In this document: positions 1-11,403 of the stretch, piece by piece
Position numbering within the stretch: the first letter of the stretch is position 1
How the letters are laid out: each line of letters starts with the position of its first letter
Source: Kuschelorhynchus macadamiae
Taxonomy: Eukaryota > Arthropoda > Insecta > Coleoptera > Curculionidae
NCBI GenBank assembly: GCA_030620095.1
Contig: JAUTXW010001311.1
Location: forward strand, 2,104,001 to 2,168,000
DNA length: 64,000 nucleotides
Direction of reading: 5' to 3'
Made by a program: the position numbers and the translations under genes
Notes under the pieces: generated by a model
What the model was told of the DNA's origin: nothing
Database searches by the model: none
The model's input: only the letters and a program-made list of their open reading frames with translations

Positions 1-4
1 AACC

Positions 5-199
5 ATGGCGCCCACAAGCAGACGTAGCTGTGTAATTCATCCATACGTTTTTTGTAATGTATGTGGCGAATACATTTTGAGAGAAAGCAGAAAACCTTAT
101 TCTGATTTTGGGAAAAGGGTTTATCTCGCATACTTTGGCATTCATTTGGAGACCAGGATAAATTTTGGCTCCACATTTTGTATGTAAAACATGTGTTGA
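5..199 (+). pseudogene. 5' fragment of a cysteine-rich (ZAD-like) protein gene, frameshifted
   Basis: This is a decayed relative of the gene that starts at 63654. From the ATG at 5 it reads MAPTSRRSC, then a CNVCGEY motif, matching CYVCGEY of the other copy. About 48 codons align before one base is lost near position 148 relative to the 63654 copy. The original frame would continue to the second cysteine pair near 185-195, but the shifted frame ends at a TAA at 185. Nucleotide similarity to the other copy stops near 199, so the rest of the gene is absent. The protein function is unknown to me. The pattern of paired cysteines resembles zinc-binding N-terminal domains. The window starts 4 bases before the ATG, so nothing can be said about a promoter. 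Confidence 0.75.
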
Positions 200-1045
200 A
201 AAAATACCCATTCCATTCTGCAATATTATTTCATTTTTGGTTTCTAAGGAAAATTCTAGATGTTTTATACATGATGTCTTATACCTATCTTCAACTTTTT
301 GCGAAATAGTGACACTTGAAAATTGTCAATTTTAGCATATTAAAGTTTTTATGTTGATAAATAAATATCTTGAAAATAAATGAAATGGTGAAGGCCCAGC
401 GATCGATCCCCCTTAAATATTTTGAAAAGCACACTGAGCACTTTAAATGCAAAAATTTCGAAAACAGTTGTTCGGAACGACATTTAAAAGGTATCACTTT
501 TTCCTTAAGAAATACGAGAAAAGTTATATTTTAATAAAAACATAGATACAGTAAGGCCCAAAAAAGTTACATTTACTTTTTGTAGCCGAAGTACCGCAGA
601 GAGCGCCCTCTACATTCTACATTAAAATTATCGACAAATTTAAATTCCTCTCCTCAAAAAATTCCAAATCTCTAAATTTCATGCAAAAATATTGCTTAGA
701 AAATAAATTAATTAGGAAAATCGAAAATGAAAAAATCAATTGGAAACCCTGTTTCTTGGTTATAAATTACTAACTTTTGAACTAAGCTAAGTTAGGCTCA
801 AAATTTTTATGCAGGGAATCTGCAATTCTATTTTGTAGCTCTAATTTTGGGACACTCTCTATATTCATCTTATACGAGCATATTATTAATTTTCCTCCCA
901 AAAGTTTTCAATATCAGGTCATTCAAAATAAACAATGGGTATGATCAAGTCCAGAAAGAGCTTAAGGATATTTGAAAAGATCTTTTTTTAGGAAAAAGAA
1001 CAGTTATAATTTTTCTATTTATATAAAAATAATAATTTGTTTGTA
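200..1045. other. AT-rich stretch with no recognised gene
   Basis: Only short open frames that are no longer than chance would give at this composition. I see no protein motif, TIR or tandem structure here. Confidence 0.5.
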
Positions 1046-1050
1046 AGGCT

Positions 1051-1105
1051 CATGAAGATATAAGATAAAAAAAAGTTTTTTTATGTTATATCTTCATGAG
1101 TAAAT
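1051..1105. repeat. Perfect-stem hairpin
   Basis: CTCATGAAGATATAA near 1050-1064 is followed, after an A/T-rich spacer, by its inverse TTATATCTTCATGAG near 1088-1102. The arms are about 15 bp with a loop of roughly 22 nt. It could be a tiny foldback remnant. No gene lies close enough to suggest a terminator role. Confidence 0.5.
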
Positions 1106-1446
1106 AACATTATTTAGCAAAATGTTTATTCATTCATACTCAATTTAATAGTTATATTGCATTAACGTTGAAATTTGACCATTATTCAATTCTACATGCA
1201 AACGAGTTATGCTGCTCATATCTGTCTTTGGACTTCTCGGGAATTATGACTGAACATCCTACTGGGCCAGTCAAGTTTTCCCCCCGAACCAAACGAATTT
1301 GAAAACTAGATAATTATTTATACAGATTTTACACAATTTTGCGCACAATAAATACAATTTTGCACATCCAACAAAACTAAAGCAGTTTTTTAATCCTGGA
1401 GCAAACTTGACCGTTCTTTCGTACTTCAAAGTATCTAAATGTTTTT

Positions 1447-1760
1447 ATGTCAATTGATTCACCTGACTGCACAATTTTGCCCTCCCTCGTAAGAAAAGTT
1501 ATGGGGTTTCGAAAATTTGCATTTTCCTTCCCGTCTGTCACGGAACTGAAAAAATTGTGTGCTAATCGATTCACCTTATTTTGCTCAATTTTGTACTTAT
1601 TTTTAAATCTGGCACACTCTTTAGGAGAAAGTTATGAAGCGTCGAAAATCTGCATTTCCCCTCGTCTATCACGAATTTGTAAAACTTTTAATCTACTGGA
1701 TTTACCTAATTTTGCACTATTTTGCACACTTGTTTTTAAATTTTGCACACCTTTCTGGAC
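1447..1760. repeat. Subterminal tandem repeats, about 120-bp units
   Basis: Three degenerate units each contain a core like GATTCACCTNATTTTGC (starts near 1455, 1567 and 1697), followed by AGAAAGTTATG and TCGAAAATTTGCATTT blocks. A diverged further unit in the same orientation occurs at about 4190-4260, near the other end of the element. Open frames here (for example 1447-1821) are by-products of the repeat and not genes. Confidence 0.55.
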
Positions 1761-1804
1761 CCAAGTAGCACTTTTAGTCATGAATACGTCATTGTTATCA
1801 CAAG

Positions 1805-3256
1805 TGTTTTCGTTGAAGTAACTGGAACTTGGTGTCGCGACGTTTTGTTTACGCTGACACTACGTAGCTACATTACCAAAATGGGGAACAATTTTAGGGT
1901 AACCATTTTGCGGGAATATGGTGTAGAGCGTATAGAATACGTTATTGGTATTTGAGATAGGATACATGCGTTTGACATAGTTTTCTGGCTATGCTAAGGA
2001 CCTAAAATTAAAACGCTGGCAATTTCTCTGGTAAATATGCTGATGATAATCGTAAAAAAAGTGTGCCCCTTTAAAATTCATTAATTTTCAATACATTTTG
2101 GTCAGATATATTGGCCAATTTAAATCTCAAAAATGTAATTTTGGACTTTGGTTTAAATAGTAATTATCATTAAATATCTTATTATAAAGAGTGATTCTTT
2201 TTTTAACGTAATGTTTAATTTGTATGCATTTTTAATCTTTCCACTCACAAAAACAAACATCATACCTAAATATGTATAGAGGTGATGAAAATAAACAATG
2301 GGGTTCTATTGGACTTTTACATTTAGGTTGGCTGCATTTCTTTACTGAGAAAACTACTTAACATCAAGTATCTACGACTGCTCCCATAAGCTTTTATAGT
2401 TTTGTATTCTTTAAATACGCAACTGTCACTTATACCCAATTACACTGAAGTCTTGAACACTAAGAGGGCACGAATAAAGTTATCTACAATATTCTTATTA
2501 AATCTATACTGTATATTATTACCAAGCCGTTATCGTAGCACGCGGAGAGTTGCGGTACTTGAGTCACTACTATAATTCTGTCGTCTATCACAACCCTAAC
2601 CCTTTATTTCGTTTTTATTTTTTGTTTCCTTAAAATACCGCTTTAGGTTGTTTTGTTCAGGTATAACATAACCATTATTGCGATATTTTTAATTTTCTAT
2701 AAAATGTGGCTGAGTGACGAAAGCTACTTGTTTTTTTTTAGGGCATGTAAAGCCATTGTGAATTATTTTAATTTATTACTCGTAGATGATAACACAACAC
2801 ATTCACAACTAATTAATAGCTGAAGACCGAATTACAATGACTTTAGAAGGACCGTGGCGACAATAGAATCCCACCCGCCAAATTGATGCAACATTTCTAA
2901 AGGTTTAATATTATCGTTACTTTTTTGCAAAATATGACTAAATTAATCTACTTTTATATTGACAACCTCTGTCAGCGTCAGTTGAAAATGTAAGGTTATG
3001 TTAATGTTTTACTTTAATAATCTATTTTACAAACTTACTTTTTCATTTAGATTTTTAACTAATAAAAATGTATGTGAAAGCAATTAATGAGAGTTGTCTG
3101 CCAAGTGAACTTAGTAATGTAATATTTACTGAAGAAGGCCTACAAAAAAAGTTTATTTTATTCTAATATTAGAGAGCTTCTACGTCAAATTGAGGTGCTG
3201 AATGAAGTAAAATATACACTAAGACATGATACAATATTGTCTTTTACAGCAAAATA
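1805..3256 (+). repeat. Copy 1 of a 1.45-kb duplicated segment with an exon-like 3' part
   Basis: This stretch aligns along its length with 34875-36450 in the same orientation, with substitutions and small indels. Shared landmarks include TACCAAAATGGGGAACA, GTGTAGAGCGTATAGAATAC and AGTTGCGGTACTTGAGTCAC. Near the 3' end (about 3050-3230) both copies keep a splice-acceptor-like TTTCATTTAG, followed by a frame with AINESCLPSE, TEEGLQ and, after a one-base shift, RELLRQIEVLNEVK. In this copy a stop precedes the ATG, and the second half is in another frame. The protein family is not recognised. The reading is that a host exon plus flanking sequence has been copied. Confidence 0.6.
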
Positions 3257-5300
3257 AAACTAAAATATAGTAATGTGCAATATTTAATAACTTTTCTTGG
3301 AGTAAACTTAAACTTAAGATATTTACGGTCATAGTCATTTACACTTTCATCACAAACACTTTATAATTCCAAGCAAAAAACAGGTGAACCAGACTTAAAT
3401 ACATTTCTCCAAATGGCCAATGGCTGAGAACTTCTTGTTTCAATCAATATTCATTTTAATAATCACAAGCTAATAAAATGAGGCACTAAAACAACAAACC
3501 TCATAAGAAATCCACGTAGGCGAAAAGTAAACAAAACGATTTTAGCAGCAATATGGCCGAACCAATCAAAAATTGGTTACTCTCTGGTTGCCACTGTCCT
3601 TATAAAATCACCGACCGAATCTCGTACCAGCCTCCTATCTCCGGAACCTCAAGTACAAGAGGTAATCGTTTAATTGTAGTAAATAATTACTGTAATTCTT
3701 ACTTCTAAGTTGCAACAGAAGAATAACGAGTGGTAATAGCCAGTTTAAAGAAGCAGTAGACGATAAATTTTTCTACTCTGCAACGACTCGTTTTACTTTA
3801 TAGTAATACGTTAGGAGTACGTTTGAACTCAATGGTATAGTCTCTGCAAAGTTCAAGAAGATACTGATACCTAAAAGTTGTAAATTGGTAAACAGATTAG
3901 AAACGGTAACTTTGGATAATCACTATTATGTAACGGAAAAGAAGTGAGGACCTTGGGGTCAATTCCTTAAGTAGTTTCTTGGCATTAGTTATTATATAAT
4001 TACTTTACATGGAAAATTACTGTAAAGTATTATTCGCAGTAACAAATACATATATAATACTTAAAAACGTGTAACCCAAAGTGTTTGTTGGTTTATAGTA
4101 GGATTATTAGTAATAAATACTTAAAAACTCTTAAAGAGTAGTAGTGGAAACAGTTGTAGCTACTTTTGTGCTAGCTGGGGAGAAAGTTCCTCCCGTCAGT
4201 CACGAAATTCAAAAACTTGTATGCTACTCGATTCACATAATTTTACAAACAATCCCTCGTTTAAAAAACTGTTTTAGTTTCTCTTTTATTTGTTGTGGGT
4301 AAAACTGCCAAGAATATGTGCAAAATAATAATCATATTTTTGAGATTCGTTTGGTTCGAGGGGGGAACTTGACGTACCCTATGTCATGCACTTTAAAGTT
4401 ATTTGAAAATCGATATTCAGTCTCATAGTAACCAAAGCGACAACTTTTCATACGACCTTGTTTTATCTCTTTTGGAATATTAAGGGTTAGTTTTTTTTTG
4501 GGGGTTTAATTGAATTTTTTCAATATTTGAACGCGCAAATCCATCTTAAGAACTACGATCGCTGATTTTGGATCACATCTTCAACCATTAAAGAGCACTT
4601 ACTGACCTTAATATTTAATATACTATACCAGTCTCCGCACTACCTAAAAATTATGATCTTCTTAAAACAAGATAAATTACCCTCTGCCTTGTTGACATAT
4701 TGTTAACGATCGTGATAAAAAAAGACCAATTATCTAAGTGTATCGGCAAAAACGTATTAGGCATTTTAATCTCGTACTAACAGTCTAAAACTTATACACA
4801 CATTACAATTTCCAACAAAACCGCTTTATTCTTCACACTAGCTGTATCGGAAAGTATGTGAATAGATCTAGCCAATTTCGAAGTTTATAAAGTATTTTAA
4901 CAAGTTGCCAACTTTTAAAATATGTTTGGATATCCGCTGTTGTATCAATTTTAATTATTTTGAAAGCCAGGCAAGCGTAAGCGAGTTACGAGATATTAGA
5001 TCGTTTAGTGAGGAAATGTTTTTAAAAGGTATGTCTAAAGTTCCCTAATGAAGGCCTAATACCTATTTCAAAGTTTTAACGAAAAAAGTTAAATATATTT
5101 TTATGAAGGTGCGTCTACTTTATGCTGGAACTTTTTAAAACAAAAGCCTGCCCTTTCAAAGGATTATTTGCTATCAGATTACCTCTAAAAATGAAATATG
5201 ATAAAATTAAGTATTATGAAAAACAAAAAACCTGACAGCGAAAATACTAGCGTACTGAAAACATATTTATTTTATTATCCTAGGTAAAGCTTTGTGAATT
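3257..5300. other. No gene recognised; possible TATA-type promoter near 3600
   Basis: Apart from the right end of the 1264-4381 element, nothing is recognised. At 3600-3608 there is TTATAAAAT in a locally GC-richer stretch, followed about 60 bp on by AAGAGGTAATCG, which could be a splice donor. This is weak evidence for an old promoter and first exon. Confidence 0.3.
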
Positions 5301-5464
5301 ATAGATTTTTAAAAATATTTTTATGGCGATCCAGACAATTTGGCTCAAAAATTAAGGATCATATGGGGATGTAATGGTAACATTTCGGTAAAAATGCAGT
5401 ATGGCTGTTAAAACACAAGCTATGCAGTGGCCTCAAATTTTGCAACAAAATTAAGTGTGATGTG

Positions 5465-6308
5465 CAGTGGCGGCTCCTCCATTAGGTCATAGGGTCAATG
5501 ACCCCCCAATAAATATTGCCAAACAGAAAATAATAAATAATTTATATATTTTTAAATTCTTTTAAATTTGGAAATTCCTTCTATTATTCTAAGCGTGTAA
5601 CCTCGTTGAATGTTCATGTTGATTCCGCGGCAGTCGCACTATCGATGCCTCGCACAGCGATCTCCAAAGGTTTCGTTTCGTTGGACCACATGGCTGGCGA
5701 CCCGCGATATCCTCGTGGTTAGAAATACAGGCGAGTTATTCCCGAGTGTTCCCGATTGAATTGGTGTAGGGGCGCATAGGTAATATACGTTGCAAATTTG
5801 GGGTTAACAGCCACGCCGAGGAAACTTAAACATTTTTGTCAGTTGATGCGTTTAATGTAAATCGTGTGATAGGTTGTAGTCACAATTGCGTATTTTTATA
5901 GAATTTATTTTATTTTCAAGACTTATTTGTTGATTTTGTGGTTTAAATTAATTGAAAATATTAATGTTTTAAATAATCGTAGCCACAGTGGTTTAGAATC
6001 TTTAGACTTCAAAAGCCGCCAGTGAGCTGAACTTTGAGAAATGTCTCCAATTTAAGGCCAGATGTCGACATTTGCTGAAACTTAAAATTCGGCAGACAAG
6101 TAAAGACAAAAACAAAAAAGTAAATTGTTATTTTGGTAAAAATATGTACGATTTATGTGACTGGATATATGATTGCGAAGGGAGAAGGTCATTTTATTGT
6201 TTCGTGTCTTTGATTTTTTCAGATGATTGTATGGTGTAAAATATAATAATTAGGAAATTAGGTGTATGTATGTACGTATACATACATATACATATATACA
6301 TATATACG

Positions 6309-6380
<72 letters not shown>

Positions 6381-6413
6381 CCCCCCTGAAAAGTTAACGA
6401 TGAGCTGCCACTG
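5465..6413. mobile_element. hAT-like element, non-autonomous
   Basis: The left end reads CAGTGGCGGCTCCTCC. The reverse complement of the right end reads CAGTGGCAGCTCATCG, and a G-run follows within 30 bp on that side, as is common for hAT termini. It lies inside the AAGATGGCG array, which supports an insertion. The 8-bp flanks (GTGATGTG left, AATATATA right) do not match, so a target duplication is not shown. No transposase frame is present. The interior has a locally GC-richer block at 5595-5780 and the (TA)n tract at 6300-6377. Confidence 0.45.
6263..6377. repeat. (TA)n / (CATA)n microsatellite
   Basis: About 115 bases of CATA/TATA steps turning into pure TA. Minus-strand frames of alternating Tyr-Ile across it are artefacts. 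Confidence 0.95.
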
Positions 6414-8060
6414 AATATATAAAGCCACGCGGCGAAACAAATTAACTTGAAATTTCGCACAAAATCAAGTGTGGCAGGATATAAAACGAACTGAACGATT
6501 TCCACTTGAAATAACCAACAGTAAAATAAGACAGGTTGAATAAAATGTTTTAAGAACAAAATTTAAGAATTTATAAAACTTTTACTTACATTATAAGAAC
6601 AATAAATAGACCACCTAGCTTTCTTTGCTTTCAGTTAGCTAATCTACATTTTTCGTTGTCGATTGTAAGCAACTTTTTTTTTTTAATAGATGTGTTTATT
6701 TTCTCTTTTACAGAGAGGGGTCATATAACGAACTCAGTACGATTACTACGAATAATTCCCCCGTAAAAGGAAAGTATTGTAATCGTGGAAAAATCACCAT
6801 CCGAGATTTTTTCAGATTTTTACATTTCAGGGTCCCTAGACGCTGAAAAACCATGTTTTCTCAATTCCGTCGGTCTGTCAGTTCATCAAAAATTAAGGGT
6901 CATATGTTGGTCAAAAATTAAGTATCATACGGGGATGACCTGGTAACATTTTGGTAAAAGTCCAGTATGGCGAAACAATATTGCCACTTAATCAAATCTT
7001 AAATGCTAAAACAATTATTACTAAAGAACTGCTTATCCAATTTCCTTTAAATTTTTTACAAAAATCAACTGCTAAGTAGGAATTAACTGGTAAAATTTTG
7101 GTACGAATCGAAGATGGCGAAACATAATGGCGGCTTAATCAAATATTTAAAAATTCTGCCTGAAAAACTGCTTAATGAACTGATTTCAAATGTTGTGCAA
7201 TAATTAATTGTAGTATAGAGATATGTATAATTGTGGTACCAATTCAAGATGGCGGTACAAAATAGCGATCAAATAAAATGTTTGTAATAGTGACAAATAT
7301 TATGTTTTATCAGTTCCGTCGATGTGTCTGTCAGCTCGCGGCATAGCTTAAAAACTAATTACCGGATCGACTTCAAATTTTAGTCAAAATTAAATGATTA
7401 TATGGGGATGACCTGGGAATATTTATATAAAAATCCAATATGGCGCAACAAGATGGCGGGTTAGTGTAACGTTCAAAGACTGATTATTAAATTTACCTCA
7501 AAGTTTGTAAGAAAATCAAGTGTTATATAGAAATAAACTGGTAACATTTTGGTAAAAATCCAAGATAGCAAAACAAAATCGGCCTAAGAAAGCTACTTAC
7601 TAGATTAATTCCAAATTTTGTGTAAGCATTCAGTGTGGTATAAAGTTAAACTAGTAAATTTGTAGTACAAATTCGAGATGACGAAAAAAAAATGTCGTCC
7701 AACTAAAATGTTTAAAAAAGCATTTAAAAAAACATTTCTTATTCAATCGATTTTAAGTTTAGCACAAAAACTAAATGTAATGCGGAGATAAACTGGTACG
7801 AATTCAATATGACGGGAGAAAATGACGTTAACGTTAACGTTGTTACTGTAAAAACGTATTTAATTTCTTTTAAATTATGCCCAAAAATCAAGTGTGGCAT
7901 AGGGAGGAACTTGTAAAATTTTGGAAGGATGTCAAATGGTGGAATAAAATAGCGTCCAATAAAAAAATACGTGTTACTAAATGATTTTTTACCGAAAAAT
8001 TGTGTCACGCTTCTCTATTCCTAATAAAGGAATTCATAACGAGGGAAGTTCCGGGTAAAG

Positions 8061-8620
8061 AAAATTTACCGATTTTATAATATGTACCATTGGCAAACTA
8101 CCCAAGCTTTCAGTAAGGGATGTTCAGTTAATCCATATATCGAAAGACTTTCATGTTAGCATTTTGAAAAAAAAATGACACTTCCTGTGGTAAACAATAC
8201 ATTTAAAAAAATATACAAAAGTTCCAAAACTAGATATAACTTTTATTACCTCACTGGAAAGCTGAGTTAATTTCCTACCACTTTAGTTCGAAACTTATTG
8301 TCATATCATCCTTAATAAGGGTCGGGGGGTTGCTGACTTCTGAAACCCTTAGCCGAATTGAATGAGCTAAAGTTTATTTAATAGGGAATATCAAGCAGTT
8401 TAGATGGCTTGTTTGTAACGAAAACAATTTTTTCCAATATTCCTAACGTTCCTAAATAGAATGTTATAGGTCTCTTACGCTAGTTATAAAGCGTAATAAA
8501 AATCCGAAGCTTTGGCGAAAACCGTATATTGATATCTTACCTTTGTTAGTTCTTAACCTATTGACAAAATTAATAAATTAATACGTATTCTGCGGACGAA
8601 ATGGAAAATATCGGAGTGAA
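8061..8620. other. No recognised feature
   Basis: AT-rich sequence between the tandem array and the degenerate gene copies. Nothing coding or structured was seen. Confidence 0.5.
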
Positions 8621-8699
8621 TTTAAAATCTCGATTCTGCTGACGCACACAAATCACTTAATATCTGCAGTATGACAGGTCGATGTGGAAATCTGAGAAG

Positions 8700-8990
8700 A
8701 GCTTCAATGGCCGAACAAAACAGCCAAAAGATCAGCCAAATACAAGATAAGATGTTGACCTTAACACTGCATCGAATTTTCAAGATCTGTTTTTTTCGAC
8801 AAAGAAAAAATGTATAGAGTAAAAATATATTGTTTTTCTTAATAAGATTATCGTAAAGTCTACGATTTTTCCATAAACAAAAACATTTTTTTTTGAAGCA
8901 GGAAAAAGCAAAATATGGAAAAAAACCCACTTACCGATAATCTTAACGATATCATCTTAAAAACGGTAAAAAACACCCATTACGCTTTGT
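8700..8990 (+). pseudogene. Degenerate copy 1 of a small unidentified gene (possibly securin-like)
   Basis: The segment around 8775-8825 (GATCTG, TTTCGACAAAGAAAAAATG, then AGAGTAAAAA) matches 9454-9495 of copy 2. A second matching block is ACTTACCGATAATCTTAACG near 8929, against ACTTACCTTGTGATAACG near 9526. In the plus frame the first block gives FDKEKM, close to the FDEEKM of copy 2. No continuous frame survives. The minus-strand 102-codon open frame over this region shows no recognisable protein. Confidence 0.3.
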
Positions 8991-9453
8991 CGAACCTAGT
9001 TTGAAAACAATATTATTTTTGAATACTGGGCAGATTATAATTTACAGATTTATGAAACTATTTATAATTTACAATAATGCAATATTATTTGTTACTTTTG
9101 GCTTTCTAGTGACGCAATCAGGGAGGGGGGCTAGAGGGCTGCACCTCCCAAGACAAAACATCTATACGTATTGTTAAGGTAAGGCATTATAGATTTTGGC
9201 TCTTGACCCGACTAAATGATGAAAAACATTTTGAAGATTAAATTATTTTGTTATCTTTGTTATCTAGTTACCTCCATTGTACTGTTTTTATTATTTTTTT
9301 GTATTGTTAATTATAAATAATTTAATGAAGTTCTAAATAATACTATGCCAGTATTCAAAATAATATTATTTTGCATTCGAGCAAAATCTAATAGTTGTTT
9401 GACTTAATTTCTAGGAGGATATCGAAGTAAGTCTAAAACGCCTCGATTTTTCA

Positions 9454-9915
9454 TGGACCTAATTTTCGACGAAGAAAAAATGACCGAGTAAAAACATGTT
9501 CCATTTATATACGAGGATATTCGAACTTACCTTGTGATAACGATTTTAATCTTATTTCTCGTGAAAAAGAAAAGTCGTTGTTGATACACCGGGACAACGG
9601 AATGTTCTTATTAGGCACGGAAGATCCAAACCGTCTCCATTTAATGTAAAAAATGCTGGGAGAGCTTTGAAAGCTCCTAAACCAAAAATTTCGCAGAAAC
9701 GGATATCTCAGCAGTATCCTGAGCAAGTTTGAATGCGTCAAAATTATTATGGTTCCTGGATATTTTATACCATTGCAGGAAAAAGAAAGGCCACAGAAAT
9801 AGCTCTGATACGAAACCAACGCAAAAATGAAATAAACCAAAAATATCTTAAAATCCCCTTCATAAAGAGTTTTATCTCAACCTTCTATCAAAAACCGGAG
9901 AAAAGATGCAGAAAT
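9454..9915 (+). pseudogene. Degenerate copy 2 of a small unidentified gene (possibly securin-like)
   Basis: From the ATG at 9454 the frame gives MDLIFDEEKMTE and then a stop, with GAGTAAAAA at the break. Further on, 9601-9730 reads GRSKPSPFNV, then GRALKAPKPKISQKRISQQY, a basic proline-rich stretch with no stop. After a one-base shift near 9728 it continues as VECVKIIMVPGYFIPLQEK. Vertebrate securins begin with a short hydrophobic run then DKEN (KEN box), followed by a basic middle and an acidic C-terminal motif. The start here could be a mutated form of that layout. This is a resemblance of general plan only. The basic segment looks coding, but the family is unproven. Confidence 0.3.
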
Positions 9916-10546
9916 TATTAGCAACGATAATAGCAATGGTGGCGGATAAAAATAGTTTTTTCCTAAATTAATAATGTGATTTAAATCAGGACATGTGTTA
10001 GTTTTCCAAAATATTGAACTGATTTTTGTATTTCTTTACATTATTTTTAAGTTTTGCGTGTGAAACAAAAATAAATTATTAAAGAAGTTTTTGTCTTCCA
10101 CATTTCTTCATAAAAACATCTTGGCAAAAACAGGATCCCGAAAAGTGGTAAAGGGACACGAAAGAAAACCGGGCGGAGTCAATCGGTTTAGGAAGCTCGG
10201 CCAAGAAATCTCTTTAAACCAGTGGTGTCCCGTCGTTCTTTAAATAATATGGCACAACTCTTTGACTATACGCACTTCAGATAATTAAAAAGGTAAGTAT
10301 GCTTAATGAAGCTTTATCTATATTTGTCTGTTTTCTTTCGTGTACCGCACTTCTATATCCCTTTTGTGTTGCAAAAACGGCGAATTTTTGAATTTTAAAA
10401 TGATTTAATTTTGATTTTTCTTGATAAATATATTTTTCCTGGGCTACTGCCTACGTCCACTATTATTGGACCACCCAGTATAGTGACACACGATCTGCAA
10501 GTCCAGTTTTACAAGGACAGCCAGCATCAGATTCAGTGAACGAGAT

Positions 10547-11245
10547 TTATTAAAATTTTAATTTATGCAGTTCGACTTTGGGCTACTCGGGTATGCCAAA
10601 AGTGGCCGTCTGTCTTCGTTTGTCATATTACTTTATACAGGGGCCGTCATTGTGAAGTACTATACAGGGCGTTTCCTAATTGCGTGCTGATATTAAAGGG
10701 GGTCTTCTTATGTCCTAAAAGTCTTAACTTTTGAGATACCGAATGGTAAAGTTTAAAAAGAAAACATTTTTTTTCATCCCAATTCTGATGCTATTGTAGA
10801 CAACTGCATGAAATTTGATACACGTCTTCTATGCATTAAGGAGCATACGGATTTACCCAGGTTAATTACATATGCACGCCACTGGTAGAAATATCAAAAA
10901 TTGATTGTCTCATCAAAAATGTCCTTTTATGCATAAAAGACGTGTATCAGATTTCACACAGTTATTTATCTACAATAGCATCAGAATTAGAATTTTAAAA
11001 AAATGTTTTTTTAAAACCCTGTATCTCCAAAATTAAGACTTTTTGGTTCATATTAAACTTTTTTCTTAAAAAGGTCCAAGAATCACCCCCTTTAACATTA
11101 GCACTCAATTAGGAAAACGCCCTATATAGTACTTCATAATGACGCCCCCTGTATAAAGTAATATGACAGACGGAGACAAACGGTCACTTTTGGCATACCC
11201 GAATAGCCCAAAGTCTAACTGTATAAGTTAAAATTTTGATAAAAT
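10547..11245. mobile_element. Foldback element with arms of about 300 bp
   Basis: The left arm starts ATTAAAATTTTAATTTATGC, followed by GACTTTGGGCTACTCGGGTA and CCAAAAGTGGCCGTCTGTC. The right arm reads the same in reverse complement, ending at about 11243. Arms run to about 10845 and from about 10920, around a short loop with TTACCCAGGTTAATTAC. Arm identity looks about 85-90% by eye. It has no coding capacity. It is inserted between the transposase end and the left TIR of the surrounding element, so it is younger than that element or arrived with it. Confidence 0.75.
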
Positions 11246-11403
11246 GTGTTAATTTTGGAAATATATGAGTTCCGCAGTTTTTCAAATATTAATTGCAATA
11301 TTAGATATTTTTTGACACTCGGTATTGAACAGAAAATTAATTATTTTGAAGGAGTTTATTGACAGCTACTTTATGAACAATTTTACAAAATATATGAAAA
11401 AAA

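Larger units (their letters stand above)
1264..4381. mobile_element. Candidate DNA element with about 38-bp terminal inverted repeats
   Basis: The left end (1264-1301) reads TGGGCCAGTCAAG, a C-run, then GAACCAAACGAAT. The reverse complement of 4340-4381 reads AGGGTACGTCAAG, a C-run, then CGAACCAAACGAAT, so the ends are inverted repeats with a few differences. The interior holds tandem repeats next to the left end (1447-1760), a related block near the right end (4190-4260), and the gene-like segment at 1805-3256. No transposase was recognised, so it looks non-autonomous, perhaps with captured sequence. The target duplication is unclear; TA on both sides is possible. Confidence 0.55.
5320..8060 (+). 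repeat. Decayed tandem array, AAGATGGCG family, 113-135-bp units
   Basis: Units recur with the order AAATTTTG-CACAAAAATCAAGTGTGG, ATAAACTGGTAAAATTTTGGT, AAGATGGCGAAACAAAATGG, then a T/A-rich part ending AAACTGCTTAT. AAGATGGCG-like cores lie near 7111, 7246, 7436, 7562, 7675, 7806 and 7929, giving spacings of 135, 190, 126, 113, 131 and 123. The 190-bp step contains an extra block with CAGTTCCGTCG and CTGTCAGCTCGCGG. A related long block is at 6720-6900. The array is interrupted by the hAT-like element at 5465-6413. The same family returns at 13868-14150, 17340-17497 and 22371-22850, and inverted at 30440-32060. Confidence 0.7.

Noticed and set aside
2035..2060. CTGATGA word as a possible second hammerhead
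   Set aside because: No GAAA and no flanking complementary stems; the paralogous copy at 35268 lacks the word. Other CTGATGA occurrences (47390, 43385, antisense 15920) also lack the required stems.
5457..6421. 8-bp target duplication for the hAT-like element
   Set aside because: GTGATGTG on the left and AATATATA on the right do not match, so I do not claim one.
6194..6559. Minus-strand open frames across the (TA)n tract
   Set aside because: Alternating Tyr-Ile codons come from the dinucleotide repeat; the flanks have no coding signal. The same holds for the frames at 33739-34057, 50039-50236, 57942-58265 and 32208-32396.
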